From positions 65,450,009 to 65,514,008 of the forward strand of contig CM054134.1 of NCBI GenBank assembly GCA_028751875.1: a DNA stretch of 64,000 nt. The letters are read 5' to 3'. The DNA comes from Rapana venosa (lineage: Eukaryota > Mollusca > Gastropoda > Neogastropoda > Muricidae). Shown here piece after piece: positions 56,621 through 64,000 of this stretch; position 1 is the stretch's first letter; the number at the start of each line of letters is the position of its first letter. Made by a program: the position numbers and the translations under genes. The notes below the pieces were generated by a model, which was not told the DNA's origin, ran no database searches, and worked only from the letters and a program-made list of their open reading frames with translations.

Positions 56621-58708
56621 GTGCAATTGGATAATAAAGAATTTCCATCAAACATAGAAAAAGCAGAGGCCTTTGCAGACATTTTTTCTGAATCAATGCG
56701 TCTTGAAGGATTGTCACTAAAACGCAGGAACTACAGAACAGATGAAGAAAGTAAAACAGAACGCACTGACCCAGTCTCTGACAACGGTTCGTGCATTAAT
56801 GCTCCAATTTCACTTGACGAAGTAAGAGATGCATTACTATCTCTTTCTAACAAGAAAACGACTGTTGGGTCAGATGCAATTTCTAATGAAATGTTGAAAC
56901 ATTTACCAACAAATTTCATTTATCTTCTCCACAAACTCTTCAATAAATGTTGGATCGAGGGAGGTATGCCAGTAAAGTGGAAGGAGTCCATTGTCATTCC
57001 AGTTCATAAACATGGAAAGCCTAAATCTGACAAAACCAGCTACAGACCAATTGCTTTGACCTCTCACACTGGCAAGATAATGGAAAGAATTATTCTAAAA
57101 AGGCTGATGTATTTCTGCCATAAAAATAAAATAATCCCTGTCAATCAAGCAGGTTTTCAAAAAAATAAATCTGCCATAGATAATTTGGTTAAACTATCAA
57201 CACAAATAAAAATGCAGTTTGCAAGAAGAAAGAATGCTCTTGCAACATTTTTTGATATTAGAAAGGCATATGACCAAGTTTGGCATGCTAAATTATTAGG
57301 TAAACTAAAGAATATGGGTGTTTCTGGGCACTTGTATTTTTATATCAAAAGTTTTTTAGCAGACAGAAAAATTCAAGTAAGAGTGGCTAAATCATATTCA
57401 AGTGTTAGATCGCTTCATATGGGACTACCCCAAGGTTCTGTGATAGCTCCTATCCTATTTAATATCTTGCTGCATGATCTCCCAATGAATTTATCAAAGG
57501 ATGTCATCTTAGTACAATATGCGGATGATATATGCATGTGGATGAATGTTACTATGAAACGTAATACACCAAAAAGAGCGTTAAATTACATAAAAAGGGT
57601 ATATCAAAGCCAGCTTGATAACATCGACAAATATATGCTTGAAAATGGATTTACTTTGTCCACAGAAAAAACTCGTGTTGTGCTTTTTAATAATGGCAGT
57701 AATCCGGAGGAACTACCAAGATTTAAGATTGGGACTGAAATAATTGAATACAAAAATACAATAAAGTTCTTAGGTGTTATTCTAACTTCAAAGCTAACTT
57801 GGAATACACATATTGAGCACTTATTAACAAAGGCAAGAAAGTGCATAAACTTACTGAAGATAATTAGTAAACAGTTCTGGGGACAAGACATATTCAATCT
57901 AAAATGTTTAGCTACATCTCTTGTTCGTTCGAAATTATCATACGGACAAGAAATCTTTTTCAGCGCTCCAAAATCTTTACTTAAAAAGCTACAAAGTGTA
58001 GACTGCAAAGCTTACAGGCTTGCGCTTGGAGTTCCGTATCATGCATCAGCCCTGGGAACGTACAATGAAGTTGGTACATTGCCTTTGGATGATTACCGTC
58101 AACTGGCATGTGCAAAATATGTTCTTACAAACAGAAAAACTGATAATTTCATTTCCGAGGAAGTAGAAGTAAAATCTGAACTACAGTTTCCTAAAAGAGC
58201 AAAAGATATATCTTCCTTAATGCCCATTAACACATATGTGTCTGATCTAGTGGAAAATTCTAATGTCAACAAACACAGAATGGACAAACCAGAGGCAATA
58301 TTACCTTGCCCATCGTGGGAGATGAATAGAGCATACTTCGACATAGAGGTAACTAATGCAAAAAAGAATGAGAATCTGAACATTATGGTTTCTGATGTTC
58401 GATCCCACATCCATCATAAGTATTTTCATCATTTACAAATTTATACAGATGGATCACGTCTGGATAATCAAGAAACAGGTTCAGCTTTTGTTATACCATC
58501 TTTAAAAATTGAAAAATCATTCTATGTTGGTAAACATCATTCGATTTTTACCGCGGAATTAGTAGCAGTCTTAATGGCTCTAAATTATGTTCTTGATTTG
58601 CCATTGTGTATATTACAAATCCTTATTTGTGTTGATTCTAAGTCGGTATTGTACGCTTTTAAAATCCTTGTGGTACAAGAAAACTTCAAACATTGCATTA
58701 GAGATTAA
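56621..58708 (+). CDS. LINE ORF2 main frame: reverse transcriptase and start of RNase H
   Basis: A 695-codon frame, bounded by frameshifts. RT blocks run in order: VGSDAISNEMLKHLP, KPKSDKTSYRPIALTSHTGK, VNQAGFQKNKSAIDNL, FFDIRKAYDQVWH, GLPQGSVIAPILFN and QYADDICMW (YADD at 57518-57529). The thumb (VQYADD to KFLGVILTSKLTWN) and a connection region follow. The end is RNase H: IYTDGSRLDNQETG (first Asp), FTAELVAVLMALN (Glu) and ICVDSKSVLYAF (Asp). A frameshift near 58650 moves to 58587-59267, which supplies WVPSHSGFFPNEWADRAAK and a CLCGENISNTHIIFEC end. A real retrotransposon ORF, now broken. Confidence 0.9.
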   Translation: MQLDNKEFPSNIEKAEAFADIFSESMRLEGLSLKRRNYRTDEESKTERTDPVSDNGSCINAPISLDEVRDALLSLSNKKTTVGSDAISNEMLKHLPTNFIYLLHKLFNKCWIEGGMPVKWKESIVIPVHKHGKPKSDKTSYRPIALTSHTGKIMERIILKRLMYFCHKNKIIPVNQAGFQKNKSAIDNLVKLSTQIKMQFARRKNALATFFDIRKAYDQVWHAKLLGKLKNMGVSGHLYFYIKSFLADRKIQVRVAKSYSSVRSLHMGLPQGSVIAPILFNILLHDLPMNLSKDVILVQYADDICMWMNVTMKRNTPKRALNYIKRVYQSQLDNIDKYMLENGFTLSTEKTRVVLFNNGSNPEELPRFKIGTEIIEYKNTIKFLGVILTSKLTWNTHIEHLLTKARKCINLLKIISKQFWGQDIFNLKCLATSLVRSKLSYGQEIFFSAPKSLLKKLQSVDCKAYRLALGVPYHASALGTYNEVGTLPLDDYRQLACAKYVLTNRKTDNFISEEVEVKSELQFPKRAKDISSLMPINTYVSDLVENSNVNKHRMDKPEAILPCPSWEMNRAYFDIEVTNAKKNENLNIMVSDVRSHIHHKYFHHLQIYTDGSRLDNQETGSAFVIPSLKIEKSFYVGKHHSIFTAELVAVLMALNYVLDLPLCILQILICVDSKSVLYAFKILVVQENFKHCIRD

Positions 58709-59461
58709 TCATGTCATACACCTTTTAACCTTAAAGGGCACAAGTGTCACTTTCTGTTGGGTGCCTTCACACAGTGGATTCTTTCCAAATGAGTGGGCTG
58801 ATAGAGCTGCTAAAAGAGGAGCAAAGCATGAACGGGAATCAGCAACATTGTACGTACCTTTATCATTACAAGAGGGCTACCACTTATTAGAACAAACATC
58901 ATGGAAAAAGGTCACAGAAACGTATCACCTAAAAGAGAGATTTCTAAACAGATCTGTCATCAAAACTGATAAAGCAAGAGTTGTGAGCCATTCTAAGGCT
59001 TGCTCAAATATCTCCACAGCAAGAAGAGTGAATAGTTTGTTTTATAGAATCAAACTTAATGCATTAGTAACCAAATTCAGTAGAAACAGTAAATGTCTAT
59101 GTGGTGAGAATATTTCTAATACTCATATAATATTTGAATGTAAGAATACGAAAGCTTTTTTACCTAAATTTTCTGAAAACTTCCTTAGAAGCATATTCAA
59201 TAATTTGAATTTGGCATTTAATATTGCAAAAGGTCTCTGGCATAGTTCTATAGGACATTTGTTATAGTTTCATTAACTTTAATCACTTTTTATGTTTTTG
59301 TTTCTGTGGTGTGTTTTTTAAGATATTTTTTATTGTATCTTTTGCTTTGCACGGTTTCTTTTCATGATTAGACTACTTTTTCCCCCTCGCATTTTTCAGT
59401 AGGGCCTCTACAACCACCTCAATTATCATACACCCCTTGTATATATATATTTTTCTTTCTC

Positions 59462-59506
59462 GTCTAATATCACTGAGAGTGAACAGACGTAAAATCGAAG
59501 ACAACA
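59462..59506 (-). repeat. Palindromic motif, copy 3, at the LINE 3' end
   Basis: Reverse complement reads tcttcgattttacgtctg and ttcactctcagtgatattag, matching the motifs at 1650 and 22290. It is followed by (AAC)n and a C-rich run at 59516-59542. Confidence 0.6.
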
Positions 59507-59542
59507 ACAACAACAACCCCCCCCCGCCCCCCCCCCCCCCCC

Positions 59543-60340
59543 GCGAACAGACTTAGGAGATGAAGATGCTGTTGAAAAGTAGAGACGGATATGAGTGGAA
59601 AGTGTCAGGAAGGAAATAAGTGTGTTTTGAGGCTGGATTTGAAGGTATCAAGTGAAGGTTTTTGGCGAAGTGAAAGAGGGAGGTCATTCCAGGTGGACGG
59701 ACCAGAAACAGAGAAAGATCGACAGCCTACAGAGGTTTGTTTGAATCTGGGTGTTCGAAAGCACAAAGTATCTGCGGCTGAACGAAGGGAACGGGATGGA
59801 GTGTACAGGTGAAGACAGTTACAAAGATAAGATGGTGCAGATTTGTGGAGACATTTGAAACAGAGGGTATTGATCTTATACTTCAGTCTTTGTGAGACTG
59901 GCAGCCAGTGAAGAGATCGCAGAGGAGGAGTGATGTGTTCGGATTTTTTCTTTTTTAGGACCAGTCGAGCTGCAGAGTTTTGTATGCGTTGAAGAAAGTG
60001 GATGGATGATGCTGGTAGGCCAACCAAAAGAGAATTACAGTAGTCTAAACGTGAAAGGAAGTTGCATCAGTGGACAGGTACTTGCGAATCGCGCTTATGC
60101 GCCGTAGTTGTTAGTAGCAAGACTGGCAGGTCTGGGTGATGAATTTTTTCATAGAGAGTGTGTTGTCAAGAACTACATCTAAATACTTCACAGAGTTGGA
60201 CAAAGAAACTGACGCACTGCCGAAATCTATTGATGTTGTTGTGATGGAGGAAAGTTTATGTTGGGTCCCTATGAGCATGGCTTCGGTTTTATCGGCATTA
60301 AGTTGTAACTAGTTCTGAGTCATCCAGTTTTGAATGTCTA
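59543..60340 (-). mobile_element. L2/CR1-like LINE 3' end (copy D)
   Basis: A minus-strand frame of 140 codons (60027-59605) reads LHWLPVSQRLKYKINTLCFK, RSLRSAADTLCF and GCRSFSVSGPSTWNDLPLSL, ending KTHLFPS. Upstream, LQLNADKTEAMLIGT and the VKYL region are recognisable to about 60330. It differs noticeably from copies A-C and lacks their tail, so it is a separate subfamily or is truncated at the 3' end. Confidence 0.85.
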
Positions 60341-60488
60341 TGTTTCTTGGTGTTGACCCAATGTGAATAAATTAAACAAGACAGTCTTGACTTCTTGTTT
60401 CTTAAATTCTAGATATACAAAGCAGCCAGCAGGTAGCTACTACAGTAAGTACCTGCAAGCATCTTGAGAGAGTTGTTTTTTTTTAAAA

Positions 60489-60790
60489 AAGAGCCTAGCA
60501 GATAGAGTGTCGTGCTTGCTGTTTGATGGCCCAGGATTGAGCCCAGGTTTGAGCTGTCACAGAGGTGCCCCTTCAAGGGAATTTTTCCCCCTGGGGTTAA
60601 CATCAGTACTGACTCCACTCCCCTGGAAGTCCTTCAGATGAGACTATAAGCCAAGGCCCTGTGTGCACATGCATGCAAACCATCTTGCGCATACATGAAA
60701 ACCGTTCTGCTTTTTGGAAGAGTAGGCCATTTGTGCCGGTAAGAATGCTTGACACAAAATAGAGAAAAAAGAACACATGCACACTGGTGT
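60489..60790 (+). mobile_element. tRNA-headed SINE related to SINE1
   Basis: The head has gcctagcagatagagtgtc and ccaggattgagcccagg, weak A and B boxes. The body carries ccttcagatgagactataag and ttggaagagtaggccattt, the plus-orientation version of the SINE1 core. The head differs from that at 6224, which suggests a shared body with a swapped head. Confidence 0.68.
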
Positions 60791-60825
60791 CATGTTTAGA
60801 CATCATCCCTGAAGTCGGAAGTCTT

Positions 60826-60906
<81 letters not shown>
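60826..60906. repeat. TA microsatellite
   Basis: Nearly pure (TA)n of about 80 bp with one interruption at 60850. Confidence 0.95.
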
Positions 60907-60909
<3 letters not shown>

Positions 60910-61797
60910 CTTTAGGCATCCTTGTGCCTGTAAATGCTGGAAGATCTGGAAATCATATCCCAATAACTTACAGAAAATTTACAATTTTTGAGATGAGTCA
61001 GTGTTTACACTAGGAGTTTACTGTTGATACATTCTGATCCCTATTTTGTTGCCTTGTAAATTCAGTTTAGTAATAAAGTTCAATTTGGATTCAAGAATTG
61101 ACAGTAGATGTGTCAAATACGTTCACATTGTATTGTTTATCATTTGTGAACAGTTTTGTATCTGTTCATAGGGCAGAAAATATTTTCACTACCGGTTGCA
61201 TAACCTGTTTAATTTGCACTTACTCTGAAATGGACTTATCTAGCACTTTCAGTTGTTGTTTAAATGGAACGTTATGAGTTTCTCACTGTACACAGATTTA
61301 TATGAGTTTCTGTCACAGTTTGAAATCTTTAGCATGTTCATCCCCCTCCCTCCTCCCTCTCTTCCAATTATGCAATTATTAAAGAAAATAAGATATTCAT
61401 TTAGTTTATCTTTGATAAACCGTTTTCAAAATGATTGAGAGTTTTAAGTGGCTACCCACACTCATTTTCCTCCACTACTCTTTCTTCAGTAATATTTATT
61501 TTGTTTGTGAATTTTCTTTGTCATCATACCATATATTCAGCAACACCCTTGTATATATATTCAATATCACCCTTATCAACAGTAATCCGATCAGCTTCTG
61601 AGAATATATCAAGAAGAGTCATCAAGAAATCAGCACAATAAAAATGTACACACTGCAAGAGAATGTTTACTATTTATAAGTAATTGTTTTAGTCCAAATT
61701 TTTTAGCAACCAATTGTCAATTGTTTAATCATAGCACCAAAACTTTTAAACTTGGTGCATGTGTGTGTGTGATATCTTCAGTTTAACATCTATTCAC

Positions 61798-61871
<74 letters not shown>

Positions 61872-62812
61872 GATGGATACGTAAAGAAGGGTCACATTGG
61901 TGCTTGTTATTAGATGAAAAATATCAGCAGAAAAAACGGAATGGGGAATTTCATTCCAAATCTAAGCAAAATGGTATCCATACAAAATCTGCCAAGGAAG
62001 AAGGCAGATTCCATGAACACTGTAATGTGTTATGATAACCATTTACTGTAGTTTGTGTCTTTTACTTCATGATATACTAATTTCTTATTTGAGTATGTGC
62101 TGTTCAGATTTGAACTGTGAGGTGTTAAGAGATGGAGTTTTTGTCTGTATAATTGATACTCAAGAAGCTAAAGGTTGTCTAGAATTACACATATTTTTGT
62201 AATTCTGTTAAAGTTTGCTTGTTTTTGTGTTTATTGTTAGTGCTTTACTATGTTCTGTTATTTGCAATGAATTGTTAGGCTCATAATTTTGCTTTGATGT
62301 TTCTTGAAATATTTGTCAATGTTTTGCAGTTCTGTTTGGTGTTACAAATGTTTGCAATATGCACAGAGAAAATGCAGTTGTGACGCAAAATGTAAAATGT
62401 AAAAAACTTGATGTATTAAGCCTGCACAAATATTGTTTGCTGCACTTACTGGTGTGTAAATTCTCAAAATAAAGGTAATGGAATTGCTTTCAGGTATTTT
62501 TACACATGCTGTTAATTTTCAGTGTGTTTTGCATTTGGTAGATTACAATGAGTTTGCTGTTTAATGAGACGTTTTCTCATAAGCCAGCACAGAACCATGA
62601 AAGAGCACATGAAACTATCCCAGAATAGGAATCTGAGCCAGAATCATCTTTAATTCTTGGGTTTTAAAAAATTCTGTAAAGATAAATGACTGATTTCCAG
62701 GGGAGTGTTGTGAAAAAATTTTTTGTCAGTAAGGCTTGATAAAAAAAACCCAAAACAACAACCCTGTTTGGTCAAGGGCATTTGAAACAGTCAAGGAATA
62801 CAGTCTGTGTTA
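60907..62812. other. Unassigned DNA with a GT microsatellite and motif copy 4
   Basis: AT-rich DNA without a recognised gene. The sequence atcttcagtttaacatctat at 61769 is the left half of the palindromic motif; it runs straight into (GT)n at 61798-61871. Confidence 0.65.
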
Positions 62813-63067
62813 TTGATACCGAGGTGACCATGAGACCAGAGCAGCCGAGGCCACCGAATTAGAAACAGCTTTTTTAAACTGCATGAGAATCAGTCATGAT
62901 GAAGATGATGATGTAATGATGCTGCTATGGAAGTGGGTGTGATTTGGGACTACTTAACAGGGTTGTACTCTAGGCTAATTGTCATAATATATCCCCGCGT
63001 CAACCAAGGCCGAGATTTACAGACACCTGCAGTGTTGGTTAGGCAGTTTGAGCAACACTCCCTCTGT
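62813..63067 (-). mobile_element. LS element fragment
   Basis: Contains gaggtgaccatgagaccaga, gactacttaacagggttgta and gacacctgcagtgttggtta in the LS order. Both ends of the family are missing. Confidence 0.8.
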
Positions 63068-63639
63068 TAATCTGATACATGTGTCCTTGCACCAAAGTAT
63101 AGCACCATAAAATAAGTGTTTTTTTCTGGGTTAATTGTTGGTTGTTTTACACATAGCTGTTTGGAAAGGAATTTTGTATCCATTCATCAAGGTATAGCAG
63201 CACAAATTAAGGTGTATTTTTTAGTTAATTGATGTAGATTGTTTTGTTACATTGCTATTTTGACAGAAAGTTTGTTTATTCAATCAACTTTAACTGCCTG
63301 AATATTGTTAAGCGATTACAACTGGCTGTTTACATGCAGATTCTGTTTAAATTTGGCGGAATAAAAATGTTAACCCAACTCATTCTTTTTAACATTAATG
63401 TCAGGTACAATGGAAGCCGCAAAATAATTTTGTGGCGTAGATCATGTTTGTTTTTGTCTTTAAATTTTCTCCATTATACTAATTCAAATTAAAGCCAGTG
63501 GTTTATTACAGGAGATTCTGCATGCATTTGTGCTCAGCTTTTTAAGTTTTGAAAAATGATCTGAATAAAATGTTGATTCAAAATGTGTGTGTGTATGAAA
63601 AGATATATTGTTTGAATATTACCCCATATCTTCTCTTTC
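63068..63639. other. Unassigned DNA
   Basis: AT-rich sequence between two LS fragments, with no recognised gene. It may be an insertion that split one LS copy, but the body pieces on the two sides are in the wrong order for a single copy. Confidence 0.45.
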
Positions 63640-64000
63640 TGTTTTGTTGTTGTTTGTTGTAGCTGCCTCGTCTTCTGTGATGTTTCTGTCCTGCTGTTCC
63701 CACACTGCTCATTTCAATCTCTCCACCCCAGCCATACCCAGATTTATTTTGTTCCATCCTCAGGGCAGGAAGTCCACAGGGAGCCCAGCAATGTCAGGCT
63801 GCTGTGGGGCGACCAACCAGAGAGGCCCTGCAATGCTGCTGGGTCACTTTAGTGGTGTTCAGTGGTGCCTGTTCAGAGCTAACATATGCAGGACGCCTAA
63901 GCTCGACGACAGTATTAACTCGGTCACGGAGCCAGACCAAGTGAGTCACGGTCACCCACCCTAGGTGGCGACCATCACAATGTCCCTCCAGCAGCTCACC
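63640..64000 (-). mobile_element. LS element, 3' part, running off the window
   Basis: Matches the 3' end of the copy at 633-1435: tcttctgtgatgtttctgtc, ccatacccagatttattttg and gagctaacatatgcaggacg. The head should lie beyond base 64000. Confidence 0.85.

Larger units (their letters stand above)
54169..59500 (+). mobile_element. I-superfamily LINE, nearly complete, with inverted 5' segment
   Basis: The right part (55797-59268, plus) holds the rest of the endonuclease, the RT and RNase H. The left part (54169-55800, minus) holds ORF1 and the beginning of ORF2's endonuclease: LMQWNARSISTNLHYLIQHL to NTVSVYLPR at 54557-54170. The minus segment stops where the plus segment starts (GPNDMNTEWIHN, then FIAGDFNAHAPFWDKD), so an originally continuous ORF2 is split by a 5' inversion. 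RNase H places it in the I superfamily (Nimb, I, R1 and relatives). The 3' end near 59500 has an (AAC)n run. Confidence 0.88.

Overview
The window looks like a stretch of a repeat-rich animal genome, most probably a mollusc and perhaps a gastropod. Three things point that way: spliced exons of an animal ER thioredoxin gene; a dense mix of L2/CR1-like, RTE-like, Rex1-like and I-like LINEs with a DIRS element; and several tRNA-headed and 5S-headed SINEs of the kind common in marine invertebrates. The species cannot be fixed from sequence alone. One 500-base run of N lies at 33726-34225, and the sequence just left of it looks poorly polished.

Only one host gene is recognised: the plus-strand gene for DNAJC10 (ERdj5), an ER co-chaperone and disulfide reductase. 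Four internal exons are visible (370-486, 12477-12578, 13179-13334, 18350-18489). They join in frame through canonical splice sites and encode one thioredoxin domain with a WCPPC site and most of the next with WCGPC. The J domain and first thioredoxin domains must lie upstream of base 1. The last CGPC domain and the KDEL-like end were not found downstream. The end of the third exon, including its 5' splice site, has been amplified into 13 tandem copies of a 42-bp minisatellite.

Region 1-18.5 kb is this gene with introns full of mobile DNA. A four-part nest lies at 1905-4244: a long tRNA-headed element containing an L2-like LINE and a SINE that itself contains a second SINE. A broken LINE at 5534-8430 holds three later insertions, including a TTAA-flanked MITE. 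A CT-rich tandem array at 9.5-11.6 kb holds an unknown 237-codon ORF. An L2-like LINE lies at 14.4-16.7 kb.

Region 18.5-34 kb is mostly LINE debris: RTE-like (minus), Rex1-like, an L2-like copy with a perfect 224-bp inverted duplication, an RTE-like element with endonuclease and reverse transcriptase remains, an unknown broken ORF, and another RTE-like copy running into the gap. Region 34-43 kb holds SINEs, a TIR element, a two-copy repeat, a polypurine tract and otherwise unassigned AT-rich DNA. Region 43.5-48.6 kb is a decayed DIRS-like tyrosine-recombinase retrotransposon on the minus strand. Region 53-60 kb holds an RTE-like 3' end, a nearly complete I-superfamily LINE (esterase ORF1; endonuclease, reverse transcriptase and RNase H ORF2) whose 5' third is inverted, and an L2-like 3' end. 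The last 3 kb is unassigned DNA plus two fragments of the long tRNA-headed element.

Apart from DNAJC10, nearly everything recognisable is transposable-element sequence. The biology visible here is a record of nested insertion: target-site duplications, tail sharing between SINEs and LINEs, 5' inversion, and reading frames that become continuous when an insertion is subtracted.
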